A DNA stretch of 64,000 bases, from assembly GCF_025264625.1 (NCBI RefSeq), contig NZ_CP093313.1:3472001-3536000 (forward strand), given 5' to 3'. This DNA comes from Occallatibacter riparius (GTDB taxonomy: Bacteria; Acidobacteriota; Terriglobia; Terriglobales; Acidobacteriaceae). This document shows positions 28,349-37,295 of this stretch, piece after piece; position 1 is the stretch's first letter; each line of letters begins with the position of its first letter. The translations under genes were made by a program, and so were the position numbers. The notes beneath the pieces are model-generated. The model was given only the letters and a program-made list of their open reading frames with translations. It was not told the origin of the DNA and did no database searches.

Positions 28349-29005
28349 ATGCAACTTCGTCTGGTTGGAAGCCTTACAGCTCTTTCCCTGTGCGGTGTCG
28401 CGCTGTTTGCCCAAACCAGTGCACCTAATGCGCAAGAGCGATCGGAGACAACGAAGACGGTTCACCAGTTGTTCGTGGAAGATCAGGAAGACTCATCGAG
28501 CGGTCCCAATGGGGGGCCGGGGTTTACGGAGGAGGAGTACAAGAAGCGGGTGGCAGTGCGACAGGCTACTGTGCGAGCTATGTTGGCAGCGGGCGAGGTG
28601 AAGACGGGCGATGACTTCAGAGATGCCGCGTTTCTCTTCCAGCACGGTGACAGCCCCGACGATTTTTTGTTCGCGCACATTCTGGCGATGGAGGCTGTGT
28701 ATCGGGGCACGACGTCGGCAAGATTCATCGCGGCGGCGACGCTAGACCGCTACCTGCAGTTCATCAAACAGCCGCAGGTATTCGGCACGCAATATGTGCT
28801 CGACCGGAATATACCGCTTGCGAAAAACAACAGCGGGCTTCCGCTTCCGTTTGGGAGGACGCTCGCGCCCTATAACGAGAGCTTTCTGTCCGACCAAGTG
28901 CGAACCGATTTCTGCGTTCCGACGCTGGCACAACAGAAGGAGAATGTCGCTCTGTTCAATGCGGGCAAGTGGCCGCGGGAGACAATGCATCCGGCCTGTC
29001 ATTGA
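28349..29005 (+). CDS. Secreted DUF6624-like protein
   Basis: A 218-residue protein with a signal peptide (MQLRLVGSLTALSLCGVALFA). The segment AAFLFQHGDSPDDFLFAHILA, then AAATLDRYLQFI and FGTQYVLDRN, resembles DUF6624-type proteins, whose function is not established. The open frame extends further upstream, but ATG 28349 follows GGAGG and a signal peptide starts exactly there. Monocistronic. Confidence 0.75.
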   Translation: MQLRLVGSLTALSLCGVALFAQTSAPNAQERSETTKTVHQLFVEDQEDSSSGPNGGPGFTEEEYKKRVAVRQATVRAMLAAGEVKTGDDFRDAAFLFQHGDSPDDFLFAHILAMEAVYRGTTSARFIAAATLDRYLQFIKQPQVFGTQYVLDRNIPLAKNNSGLPLPFGRTLAPYNESFLSDQVRTDFCVPTLAQQKENVALFNAGKWPRETMHPACH

Positions 29006-29038
29006 TGTGTGCGTCGTCTCTTCGAATTGTGCATGGTG

Positions 29039-29776
29039 CTAGGGGTTGGGGAAGGGGACAGACTCGGAGATGATGGGCCGGTCGACCCAGGTGAGATAGC
29101 TGATTCCTACGCGCATGTTGTGGTCGAGGTGGCCGGGGATGGTGATGGCGATGGCGATGCCGAGGATGGCGTGTGCGACGGCGAGCGGCCAGAGGTTCTT
29201 GTAGCGCAGGAAGAACAGGCATGAGGCCAGGCCGCAGACCAGCGTGATGAGAGTCAGTACAGGGTTGGGGAGATGCGCGATTGCGAAGAGCGCGGCTGAT
29301 AGCGCGGCCGCGGCTGTGGCGTTGGGGATGAGGCGGACCGATCGGGCGAGGAAGAAGCATTGCAGGATGAGTTGCTGCAGGCCGGCCCATATTGCGTACC
29401 ACGCGTAATGGCGCACGAAGAGGTAGGGCGAGTGGGGCAGGCGGAGCGTGTGCAGGTGTCCTGCGACGGCGATGGAGAAAAGGGCGATGGCGCCGGCCAG
29501 GGGGATGGCCCACAGCGATTGCCGCAGGTTCTCAGTGCAGATGCCCATGGTCTTCCAGCCGTCGAATGAGAGGGCGATGACACCGATGGTGCAGACGGCG
29601 GCGATGCCCCAGAGGGCGAATTGCCAGGGGCGGGGTGTCCAGATGACCAGAAGGATGAGGCTGTAGATTCCTGCGAGTTCGAGGATGTCACGGCGGCGTC
29701 GCTGTGCAGGAGTTTGGTGACAGTCTGCTTTATATTGGGCCGTTCTTTTATATAAAAACCACTGGGTCGTACCCAT
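29039..29776 (-). CDS. Degenerate CPBP-type membrane protein
   Basis: A protein of about 245 residues with some seven helices. It resembles CPBP proteases by the later motifs FAIAHLPN and VAHAILG, but at the first motif it has GLQQLILQCFF instead of EExxFR. The catalytic glutamates are thus replaced by glutamines, and protease activity is doubtful. The open frame begins further upstream, but the N-terminal part there is not membrane-like; ATG 29776 is a compromise without a clear ribosome site. Confidence 0.65.
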   Translation of the reverse strand: MGTTQWFLYKRTAQYKADCHQTPAQRRRRDILELAGIYSLILLVIWTPRPWQFALWGIAAVCTIGVIALSFDGWKTMGICTENLRQSLWAIPLAGAIALFSIAVAGHLHTLRLPHSPYLFVRHYAWYAIWAGLQQLILQCFFLARSVRLIPNATAAAALSAALFAIAHLPNPVLTLITLVCGLASCLFFLRYKNLWPLAVAHAILGIAIAITIPGHLDHNMRVGISYLTWVDRPIISESVPFPNP

Positions 29777-29932
29777 ACTAGTGGGATTAGATGCGGAATT
29801 GTGGCACCTGCGGTGCGGCCACTGCGCCTTCGGCGCGATTTCGGGCTGGGGTGGATTCGCGGTTTCCCACTCTGTCGGCAGGAAAAAGCCGACAGGATGG
29901 GGCACGGGGTTACTTTGCTGCGTGTCGCTTCG

Positions 29933-30895
29933 TTATTCGAGGAGGATGGCGGGGTCGTGGTCGTGCTTGCGGGTGGTTAGGGTGATGGCGGCGCCGAGGA
30001 TGAGGGCTCCGCCGAACCAGGCGAAGGGGCCGAGGTGCTCGCCGAGGAGTTTGACGCCGAGGAAGGAGCCGAGGGCGGGCTCGATGTTGAGGAAGACGCC
30101 CGCGCGCGAGGCGGGGACGTGGTGGATGCCCCAGTTCCAGAGGAGCGTGGTGGTGGCGGTGCAGGCGAGGCCCGAGGCGGCGAGCGCTCCCCAGGCCTTG
30201 AGGCTGACGTGGGCGAAGGGAACCGGGGCGCTGTTGTTGGGGATCCAGTGGATGAGGAGGCGGGGGCCGAGGATCCAGGCGGCGAGCATAACGGTTCCAG
30301 CCACTAGGGTGTAGGCCGTGACCACTGGCGGGCTGTGACGCTCCATGAGTTTTTTGCTGATCAGCACCCAGGCCAGAGAGATGCAGAGGGAGACGACGAC
30401 GAGGAGGTCGCCGCGAAAGGTGGGCTCGCCGCGAGCGGGGTGGCCGTGTGTGCCTCCGAGGACGATGAGCCCGGCGCCGATGCTGGAGCAGAAGAGGGCT
30501 ACCCAACCGATCCAGTCGAGGCGCTCGCCGGCGAAGAGGGCAGCCGCGGCGGCGAGGAGGACGGGCAGAGTTCCGACCATGAGGGCGGCATGGCTGACGG
30601 TGGTGAGGGCGAGGCCGTGAAACTGCATCAGGAACTGTAGCGGCACGCCGAGGAATGCGGAGATGAGGAGCAGCTTGAGTTCGGCGCGGGTGAGGCGAAC
30701 GCGATGGATGATGGCCAGGGGCACGAGGCCGGCGCAGGCGAAGAAGAAGCGGTAGAGCACCATGTACTCCACGGACATTTCGTTCATGGCGATGCGGCCG
30801 AAGAAGAATCCGGTGCCCCAGAGACAGCCTGCGAGGGCGCATGCGCCGTAGCCGAGCCAGAGCGTGCGTTGGTTGATTGCGGCGGTGGAGGGCAT
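29933..30895 (-). CDS. EamA-family (DMT) transporter
   Basis: A 320-residue inner-membrane protein of ten helices in two EamA repeats. The first begins CALAGCLWGTGFFFGRIAM; the second repeat includes WGALAASGLACTATTTLLWNWGI and LNIEPALGSFLGVKLLGEHL. Family members export amino acids or other metabolites; the substrate is unknown. AAAAGGAG abuts the ATG without the usual spacing, so translation may begin slightly downstream. It ends at an arginine-, histidine- and aspartate-containing tail. Confidence 0.88.
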   Translation of the reverse strand: MPSTAAINQRTLWLGYGACALAGCLWGTGFFFGRIAMNEMSVEYMVLYRFFFACAGLVPLAIIHRVRLTRAELKLLLISAFLGVPLQFLMQFHGLALTTVSHAALMVGTLPVLLAAAAALFAGERLDWIGWVALFCSSIGAGLIVLGGTHGHPARGEPTFRGDLLVVVSLCISLAWVLISKKLMERHSPPVVTAYTLVAGTVMLAAWILGPRLLIHWIPNNSAPVPFAHVSLKAWGALAASGLACTATTTLLWNWGIHHVPASRAGVFLNIEPALGSFLGVKLLGEHLGPFAWFGGALILGAAITLTTRKHDHDPAILLE

Positions 30896-30926
30896 CTCCT
30901 TTTAGGGTCGCATATGGGGGGAAAGG

Positions 30927-31156
30927 CAGTGGTCAGTGGTCAGTGGTCAGTGGTCGGTGGTCGGTGGTCGGTGGTCGGTGGTCAGTGGTCGGTGGTCAGT
31001 GGTCGGTGGTCGGTGGTCGGTGGTCGGTGGTCGGTGGTCGGTGGTCGGTGGTCGGTGGTCGGTGGTCAGTGGTCAGTGGTCAGTGGTCAGTGGTCAGTGG
31101 TCAGTGGTCAGTGGTCAGTGGTCAGTGGTCAGTGGTCAGTGGTCAGTGGTCAGTGG
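30927..31156. repeat. Heptamer tandem repeat (CRGTGGT)n
   Basis: About 33 uninterrupted 7-bp units. Only the second base varies: CAGTGGT and CGGTGGT. Three CAGTGGT units are followed by mostly CGGTGGT (with two CAGTGGT inserted), then a long uniform block of CAGTGGT. All forward frames are open through it because the unit has no stop, but the WSVVSGQ-type peptide is a translation artefact. Spacers are absent, so it is not a CRISPR. Confidence 0.95.
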
Positions 31157-31395
31157 AGCTTAGATGCTCAGGGGTCAATGAAGAGCGAAGCACAAATATC
31201 AGGCTTAGGAGGAAGCTCGCTTTGAGAGACCAGATGTGCGACTGCATCCGTGAGCGGCTAAAGGCGCGCTCATTGTGAGTTTCTCCGCGAGCGGTGAAGT
31301 CGTGCCCTGACAGGCTTTTGCGTCGGTGGGTTTTCCGAAGGGTGTGAAGCCATGACCTATCCAAGCTTGAATCGGATGGGTGAGAATAGGGGGCG

Positions 31396-32736
31396 ATGGT
31401 GAAGGTGGTTCCTGCAGCGAGATTCTGGGTTCGGACGGCCGTGGGGCTGGTGCTCGCGGTTTCGCTGTGGGAGAGCGCTCCTGTCGCGGGGGCGCAGGAT
31501 GTGTTTCCGCACGGGCTGTTTGCAGAGAAGAAGAAAAAGGCCGCGCCGGCCGAGGCTGGGACCGTACGGGCCACGGTGCAGCCGTCGTTCAGCATAGCGG
31601 CCGAGCCGCTGGGGTATTCGCAGCCGGCGTCCTTTTATCTGGGCATGCGCAGTGCGCTGATGAGCCTGGATTTTTTGGACGAGGACAGGCTTCTGTTCAC
31701 GTTCAGGGTGCCGGGGCTGATCAGCCGTTCACACCGCAATGAGGAGACGGAGAACGAGCGCAAGGTGCGCGCGGTGGTGCTGCGGTTGCCGCAGGGGAAC
31801 GTGGAGTCAGAGGCGGTTTGGACGCTGCACGACAAGAAGCGCTATCTCTACAACCTGGGCAACGGGAAGTTTCTTCTGCGTGACAGGGATACGGTGCAGA
31901 TGGGCGATGCCTCTCTGCAGTTGAAGCCTCTGCTGCAGTTTCCGGGGCCGGTGCTGTGGCTAGAGGTGGATCCGTCGCGGCAGTTTTTAGTGACTGGTTC
32001 GAGTGAGCCGCCGACACAGGCATCGCGGCCTGGGGATGTGGGGAGTCCGGCATCGGCGCGCGGGAATGTGACGACGGATGCGCCGGGGCTGAGCGATAAG
32101 CCGGACATGGTTCTGCGCATTTTGCGACGCGAAGATGGCAAGGTGATGCTGGTGAGCCATGTGCGGTCGGCGGTGCACCTGCCGATCAACGGGCAGGGGT
32201 ACCTGGAACTGCTGCGAGGCAGCGGGATGATGTGGACGCTGAACTTCAATTATTTTTCGGGGGGCAACACGCTGGTTGGGCAGGTGGAGTCGGCATGTAC
32301 GCCGCTGCTCGATTTCATTTCGCCGGGCGAGGTGCTGGCGACGGGGTGCAACTCGAATGGGGATGCGAAGCTGATGGCGCTTGGCCTGAACGGGAAGAAG
32401 CTGTGGCAGGCTCCGGCGGGGTCGTCGGTGTGGCCGGTGCTGGTGACGAATACGAAGGGGACGCGGATTGGGCGGGAGTCGCTGATGGCGGGGCGGGAGA
32501 TGAGCACGATTGCACCCCTGGAGCCCGAGGACATCAAAGGGCAAGACGTGCAGATTCTGGATGCGGCGACGGGAAAGCTGGTTCTGCGGGCGGCGGCCAC
32601 GCCGGTGTTCGACATCGGTGGTAATGTGGCGATTTCACCGTCGGGGCGGAGGGTGGCGATCATGATGGGGAAGAACCTGCAGATTTTCGAACTGCCCGAT
32701 CCAACGCCGGTTCCGGATGTGAACCTCGAACATTAA
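31396..32736 (+). CDS. Secreted protein with propeller-like repeats, unknown function
   Basis: A 446-residue protein with a signal peptide (about residues 1-33, ending PVAGAQ). The mature part is rich in short beta strands with repeated patterns such as LLFTFRVPG, KLMALGLNGKKLW and NVAISPSGRRVAIMMGKNLQIFELPD, suggesting a beta-propeller. I do not recognise the family. It precedes the PP2C phosphatase by about 70 bp on the same strand. Confidence 0.75.
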   Translation: MVKVVPAARFWVRTAVGLVLAVSLWESAPVAGAQDVFPHGLFAEKKKKAAPAEAGTVRATVQPSFSIAAEPLGYSQPASFYLGMRSALMSLDFLDEDRLLFTFRVPGLISRSHRNEETENERKVRAVVLRLPQGNVESEAVWTLHDKKRYLYNLGNGKFLLRDRDTVQMGDASLQLKPLLQFPGPVLWLEVDPSRQFLVTGSSEPPTQASRPGDVGSPASARGNVTTDAPGLSDKPDMVLRILRREDGKVMLVSHVRSAVHLPINGQGYLELLRGSGMMWTLNFNYFSGGNTLVGQVESACTPLLDFISPGEVLATGCNSNGDAKLMALGLNGKKLWQAPAGSSVWPVLVTNTKGTRIGRESLMAGREMSTIAPLEPEDIKGQDVQILDAATGKLVLRAAATPVFDIGGNVAISPSGRRVAIMMGKNLQIFELPDPTPVPDVNLEH

Positions 32737-32803
32737 CAGGACGTCGCGAGTTACTGCCAACTTTCGGACGTCCCGTGTAAACTTTCAAGCGGGAGAAAAC
32801 TCT

Positions 32804-33544
32804 TTGGCCACGGCTGCCCTCCACTACGCTGCTGCTGCGGCCTCCGACCGCGGCCGCAAGCGCGCAAACAACCAGGACGCATTCGGCTTCTCCATCGAAC
32901 ATGGTGTGTATGTGGTGTGCGACGGTATGGGCGGGGCCGCCGGCGGCGAGGTCGCGAGCTCGATTGCTGTGGACGAAGTGCTGCAGGCGCTGACGGAGCG
33001 GGACCGGGAAGCGCAGGTTCCCAAGCTTGCGGAAGATGCAGTATGCGCTGCCAACACGGCGGTGTACTCGCGCGCGCAGCGCAACTCGAACCTGTCGGGC
33101 ATGGGCACGACCCTGGTGGCGCTGGTGGTGGAGCAGGCGCAGGTGTGGGTGGTGAACGTGGGTGACAGCCGCTGCTACCGTTTGCGCGAGGGTAAGCTGG
33201 AACAGCTGACGCTGGATCACTCGCTGGTGGAGGAGCAGGTTCGGCTGGGCCGGATGACTCCGCATGAGGCGCTGCGGTCGCCACTGCGCAACGTGATTAC
33301 ACGGGCGGTGGGCACGCAGAACGGCGTTACGCCTGACTGCTTCCAGTTCGAAGCGCAGACGGGGGACTTGTTCTTGCTGTGTTCGGACGGGTTGACGCGC
33401 GAGGTTTCAGACAGCGCGATCCAGGAACTGCTGGCGGGCGATCAGCCGCTGCAGGAGCGGGCGAACCGGCTGATTGAGGCGGCAAACAAGGCTGGGGGGC
33501 GGGATAACATTACTTGCATTTTGGTGCAGGCGATGGGGCAGTGA
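32804..33544 (+). CDS. PP2C-family Ser/Thr phosphatase
   Basis: A 246-residue cytoplasmic phosphatase of the Stp/PrpC type. It removes phosphate from proteins modified by Hanks-type kinases, using two metal ions. The metal-binding motifs are complete: RANNQDAFG, VCDGMGGAAGGE, VGDSRCYRL, LLCSDGLTREV and GGRDNITCI. The frame opens with TTG at 32804, shortly after GGGAGAA. The partner kinase is not in the window. Confidence 0.92.
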   Translation: MATAALHYAAAAASDRGRKRANNQDAFGFSIEHGVYVVCDGMGGAAGGEVASSIAVDEVLQALTERDREAQVPKLAEDAVCAANTAVYSRAQRNSNLSGMGTTLVALVVEQAQVWVVNVGDSRCYRLREGKLEQLTLDHSLVEEQVRLGRMTPHEALRSPLRNVITRAVGTQNGVTPDCFQFEAQTGDLFLLCSDGLTREVSDSAIQELLAGDQPLQERANRLIEAANKAGGRDNITCILVQAMGQ

Positions 33545-33626
33545 GTGCGAGTGGATAGTGGTCCGATGTCGAAACGTCCGCATTCGCGGTCACCTCGAAT
33601 TTAGATAGGTACCGTATCCAGTTGGC

Positions 33627-34079
33627 ATGACAAACCTGTACAGGCTCGACACCCGCGACAAACCAGCATTGCTATTCACGATGCTTCGAGTATTTGCATC
33701 CGACCAGAGCCGCGTCGCGTTCGAGGGCAACCTCGCGAATACGGAATTGTTCAGGATGGAAGGTGCGTCACACGAAGAAACAGAAAAGCTGAAACGTGCG
33801 ACGACTGCGCCGCAGCTCGACTTCGTTGTTCTGCCTCTCACCCTGGACCGTGTTTCCGAAATCGAAAGAGCTATCCAATCCAAAATTGCGTTCAGCGGGT
33901 ATCGAGGCATCGTTCACGTTCAGATTGAAAGAAATGAGGAACTGGTGTTCGGCGCGTACGACAACTTCGACAGAGACGCCGTGGTTGTGGACGGAATACC
34001 TTCGGTCGATTTGTTGGACCAACTCGTGAGTGATCGAACGCTCAGAAGCTATGCCGCGAAATCGACGCTGCCATCATGA
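33627..34079 (+). CDS. Hypothetical protein
   Basis: A 150-residue soluble protein with mixed alpha/beta pattern, no signal peptide and no membrane segment. I do not recognise a family. The codon pattern and A/T content are closer to average than in the highly GC-rich neighbours, which could point to recent transfer. There is no strong ribosome site before the ATG. Confidence 0.55.
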   Translation: MTNLYRLDTRDKPALLFTMLRVFASDQSRVAFEGNLANTELFRMEGASHEETEKLKRATTAPQLDFVVLPLTLDRVSEIERAIQSKIAFSGYRGIVHVQIERNEELVFGAYDNFDRDAVVVDGIPSVDLLDQLVSDRTLRSYAAKSTLPS

Positions 34080-34191
34080 GCGGTGAGTCGGCGATGTAAG
34101 AGTTTTGCGGTCGGATCTGACCGTCAAACTGCAACCGCGGATCCTTCGCTGCGCTCAGGATGACAGTGCCTGGGTTGGGGTATGAGCGGAG

Positions 34192-34270
34192 TGCGGGCTG
34201 CCTAAAGGCAGCCCCTGATACAAAGCACCTCTCATCACGGCTTTTTAGCAAGCTGTTGAATCGCGCCCTT
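34192..34270. repeat. Dispersed REP-like repeat, copy 2
   Basis: Counterpart of the block at 23038-23115. It contains the same GGGCTGCC/GGCAGCCC hairpin, CCCCTGATACAAA and the CTTTTTAGCA and CGCGCCCTT end. It fills the gap before the sugar porter gene. The preceding 34130-34165 has another fragment, CTTCGCTGCGCTCAGGATGA, that resembles the repeats near 20.3 kb. Confidence 0.8.
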
Positions 34271-34314
34271 TTACATGCATCGTGGGCCGGTCGCCCATGG
34301 CTTACAGACTGCCT

Positions 34315-36084
34315 TTACGCGGTTTCGAAGTGCTTCTCGATTTCTTCTAGGGTCTTGCCTTTGGTCTCGGGCAGGAAGAGCAGGACGGTCAGGAAGTAGA
34401 CCACCGTGCATCCCACGAAGACAAAGAACATGCTGGAGTAGCCGTGCTTGCCGACCACGGGCAGGAAGACGGCGGCGAGCGTGGTGGAGACTAGCTGGTT
34501 GAGGACCAGTGCGATGCTCATGCCGTTGGAGCGGATGCGGGTGGGCATGAGCTCGCTGAGGGCGAGCCAGACGCAGACGCCGGGGCCGGTAGCGTAGAAC
34601 GCAACGAACAGGTAGAGACAGATGGCCATGAGCCATCCGTTGGCGGCGCTGGGTATGGGCTGCACGAAGGCGTGGTCGATGTGGAGCGGTGCGGTGCGGG
34701 CGGCGTCGAGGTCGGCGAAGGGGTTCTGGAAGAATGCCTGAACCTTGCCGCCGGGCAGGGCTGCGCCGCGGTTGACGTCGACGGCAGAAGCGGAGTCGCC
34801 CAGGGTGACGGGGATGGTGCTGCCGGTGAAGTCGCCATAGGAGTAGACGATCCAGAGGGATTGTGCGCCGGTGGGCGTGACGCTGAGGCTGCGCGTGGCC
34901 TGTTCGTCCATGTGGAAGGTCAGCTTTTGATCGGAAGTGACGAGCGGCTGCACGGCGGCGGCGACATCGACGCGGTTCTTCTCGCTGCGCATGAACAGGA
35001 GCGCGGCGACGGAGAGGGAGACGATGATGCCGGAGGTTCCGAGGAGGAAGAGGAACTTGCGGCCCTTCTTGTCGACGAGGGTCATGCCGACGGTGGTGAA
35101 CAGAAAGTTCATCATGGTGAACAGGACGTAGCCCCAGTGCGCCTGTACGTCCGAGAGTCCGCTGGAGATGAGGATGTTGGTATTGAATCCGACGATGGAG
35201 TTGATGCCGGTGGCGGTGTTGCAGGAAAGGATGACGCAGGCCAGCAGGAAGGGCAGGATGAAGCGGCGCTGAAAGAGCGGCTCGCGGCGGCCATGGCTGG
35301 TGGTTTTGGAGGCAGCTTCAGAGGCGATGTCGCCCATTTCGCGAAGTTCGAGAGCGGCCTGGTCAGCGGTGCGGGAGCGCAGCAGGGCGGCGTGCGCCTG
35401 GTCCTGCTTGCCGCGGCGGAATAGCCAGCGCGGCGACTCGGAGATGAAGAAGCTGGTAATGACGAAAAGGATCCCGGGCGGCATGGACATCCAGAAGATG
35501 CTGCGCCAGGCGTGGTCCTTGACCTGAAAGATCGCGTCGGCTGAGCCGATGCGGGCAACGGAGTCGACATGGTAGCTGACCAGCACGCCGATGATGGCGG
35601 CGGCGAAGATGCCGAGGGTGAGCATCCATTGGAAGACGGCGGTGCCGCGGCCACGCTTGTCGGCTGAGAGGCACTCAGCCAGGTAGAGCGGAATGACGAC
35701 GCCGACGAGTCCGCCGCTCATGCCCTGGAGGAGTCGGCCGAAGAAGAGGGCGCTGTAACTCTGCGAGAGCGCGATGACGGGGATGCTGACGGTGAAGGCG
35801 ACGCCGCTGACGATCATGAGGGGCTTGCGGCCCATCCAGTCCGCGAGGATGCCGGCGAAGAGCGTAGAGAAGACGCTGCCGAGCAGGACGGCGGCGACGA
35901 TGATGGAGAGCTCGCCTGGGCTGAGGTGCGATGTGGCTTCGAGATAGGGGACTGCACCGCCGACGATGCCTACGTCGATTCCGTAGAGGAGGCCGCCGAG
36001 GCCGGCTACGAGGAGTAGAAAACGGTTGTAACGTGCCAGCTTCTTATCGTCGGAAAGGGATGTCACCTGAGCTCCAGACTGCAT
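34315..36084 (-). CDS. Sugar porter (MFS) with a large loop insertion
   Basis: A 589-residue major facilitator of the sugar porter family, which takes up monosaccharides with protons. Signatures are GLLYGIDVGIVGGAVPYL, ADWMGRKP, GRLLQGMSGGLVGVVIPLYLAE, DKRGRGT, VDKKGRKFL and the C-terminal LPETKGKTLEEIE. A hydrophilic insertion of about 120 residues (MRSEKNRVDVAAAV to PIPSAANG) lies between helices 9 and 10, as in some acidobacterial homologues; it would face the periplasm. Same strand as the ROK kinase upstream, but a terminator lies between them. Confidence 0.93.
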   Translation of the reverse strand: MQSGAQVTSLSDDKKLARYNRFLLLVAGLGGLLYGIDVGIVGGAVPYLEATSHLSPGELSIIVAAVLLGSVFSTLFAGILADWMGRKPLMIVSGVAFTVSIPVIALSQSYSALFFGRLLQGMSGGLVGVVIPLYLAECLSADKRGRGTAVFQWMLTLGIFAAAIIGVLVSYHVDSVARIGSADAIFQVKDHAWRSIFWMSMPPGILFVITSFFISESPRWLFRRGKQDQAHAALLRSRTADQAALELREMGDIASEAASKTTSHGRREPLFQRRFILPFLLACVILSCNTATGINSIVGFNTNILISSGLSDVQAHWGYVLFTMMNFLFTTVGMTLVDKKGRKFLFLLGTSGIIVSLSVAALLFMRSEKNRVDVAAAVQPLVTSDQKLTFHMDEQATRSLSVTPTGAQSLWIVYSYGDFTGSTIPVTLGDSASAVDVNRGAALPGGKVQAFFQNPFADLDAARTAPLHIDHAFVQPIPSAANGWLMAICLYLFVAFYATGPGVCVWLALSELMPTRIRSNGMSIALVLNQLVSTTLAAVFLPVVGKHGYSSMFFVFVGCTVVYFLTVLLFLPETKGKTLEEIEKHFETA

Positions 36085-36159
36085 GAGTGCTCTCGCAAAA
36101 GGAATGGTGAAAGATTACAACACGGAGGCAGGGAACAGGGATCAGGGAACAGGGAACAG

Positions 36160-36198
36160 AAAGCCCTGGGGCGAAGCGGCTCTTCGCCCCAGGGCTTT
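36160..36198. terminator. Terminator after the ROK gene
   Basis: A 17-bp perfect stem (36160-36176 with 36182-36198), loop CGGCT. The leftward strand ends the stem in TTT and continues pyrimidine-rich. Confidence 0.8.
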
Positions 36199-36217
36199 GC
36201 GTGTGAAGCCGTGCGCA

Positions 36218-37138
36218 CTAAATCCGAGTGGACACGGCGGCGTGGTTGCGGGCTTCAGAGGTTTGTTCACGCCAGAAGTGGGCGGCGCCTACGAGGGGGG
36301 CCTGGTCCCAGAGGGCTGACTGGACGATGTGGAAGCCGAGGCCATCGATTTGTGCTTCCGCGGTGGGCAGGAAGAGTGAGGCGGAACGTGCGATGCCGCC
36401 GCCGATGACGACCATTTGCGGATGGAAGGGCGCGATTACGTCGCGCAACACCTGGCCGAGATGCAGGCCGAAGTTGTCGAAGACTTCGCGTGCTTCGGGA
36501 TCGGTGGCAGCGGCTGCGGCGATGGCGGAGACTTCGAGGTCGCTGCCCGTGCGGGCGAGGTATTCGCCTTTGACCGCGCGGGTGGAGATGAGGTCTTCAA
36601 CGGTGCCGTCGTTGTAAGGATAGTCCCAGATTTCGCCGCCCGGCGGCACGCCCGGACCCCCGGTGACCTGAGCGCCGTCGATTGCGAAGGCGCAGCCGAT
36701 GCCTGTGCCAAGAGTGAGGCCGACGGCCCGCTTTGCGCCTTTGACGGCGCCTGCGCCGACTTCGCCGAGAAGGTACGCGCCGGCGTCATTAAGGAAGCGG
36801 AACTGATCGCGATTCCAACCGAAGCGCTGGGCGAGTGCGCCGCGGAGATCGCGGCGGTAGAGCGCGGTGAGCTTATGCTCCATGAGGCTCATGCCGGCTT
36901 CCGTGTCGAACGGGAAGGGTACCGCGAGGGATGCGCCGGCGATGGAGTGCTCTCCGGCTGCGGCTTGCGAGCCGAGATTGTGCAGGAGGTCAGCGAAGGC
37001 TTCGAAGGTATCGATGCCTGCGAGTGGAGCGCCTGCGACGCGCACGACTTTTAGATCAGCGAGGCTGCACAGCCCCGCACTCACGTGGCTGCCACCCACG
37101 TCGTAGGTCAGAACAAAAGTGCTGAATGATGCACTCAC
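36218..37138 (-). CDS. ROK-family sugar kinase
   Basis: A 306-residue cytoplasmic kinase, probably glucokinase-like, that traps sugars imported by the adjacent porter. The ATP motif is YDVGGSHVSAGL, the substrate/catalytic segment FLNDAGAYLLGE carries the catalytic aspartate, and LGTGIGCAFAIDG and VVIGGGIARSA are further nucleotide motifs. The usual ROK zinc-binding cysteine cluster (CxCGxxGC) is missing; the equivalent region reads GGEIWDYPY. The frame opens with GTG at 37138. Divergent from the LamG-GH2 gene. Confidence 0.88.
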   Translation of the reverse strand: MSASFSTFVLTYDVGGSHVSAGLCSLADLKVVRVAGAPLAGIDTFEAFADLLHNLGSQAAAGEHSIAGASLAVPFPFDTEAGMSLMEHKLTALYRRDLRGALAQRFGWNRDQFRFLNDAGAYLLGEVGAGAVKGAKRAVGLTLGTGIGCAFAIDGAQVTGGPGVPPGGEIWDYPYNDGTVEDLISTRAVKGEYLARTGSDLEVSAIAAAAATDPEAREVFDNFGLHLGQVLRDVIAPFHPQMVVIGGGIARSASLFLPTAEAQIDGLGFHIVQSALWDQAPLVGAAHFWREQTSEARNHAAVSTRI

Positions 37139-37232
37139 GCCAGAGCCGCCTTCCCTGCATAGCTAAAGTGGTCTTTCTTGGGGCCCGCCGCAGCTCTCAA
37201 TCGAGGTTGGAGCGCGGTCAATGTTGGATTGA

Positions 37233-37246
37233 TGATAACGGTATCA
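37233..37246. promoter_or_regulatory. LacI-type operator before the LamG-GH2 gene
   Basis: TGATAACGGTATCA is one substitution from the perfect palindrome TGATAACGTTATCA, the classic LacI-family operator shape with a central CG. It lies 50 bp before the GH2 start and about 95 bp before the divergent ROK gene. The LacI-family gene at 45107 is the obvious candidate regulator. Confidence 0.6.
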
Positions 37247-37295
37247 TGGCGGCGGCACGGCAGGATAGGATGTTACGCGAATAGAGAGGACGTTT

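Noticed and set aside
30927..31156. Possible CRISPR array
   Set aside because: The units are seven bases long and contiguous, with no spacers, and no cas genes are nearby.
30877..31278. Open frames encoding WSVVSGQ-type repeat peptides
   Set aside because: They exist only because the 7-bp repeat unit lacks stop codons in every forward frame; there is no ribosome site or non-repeat protein body.
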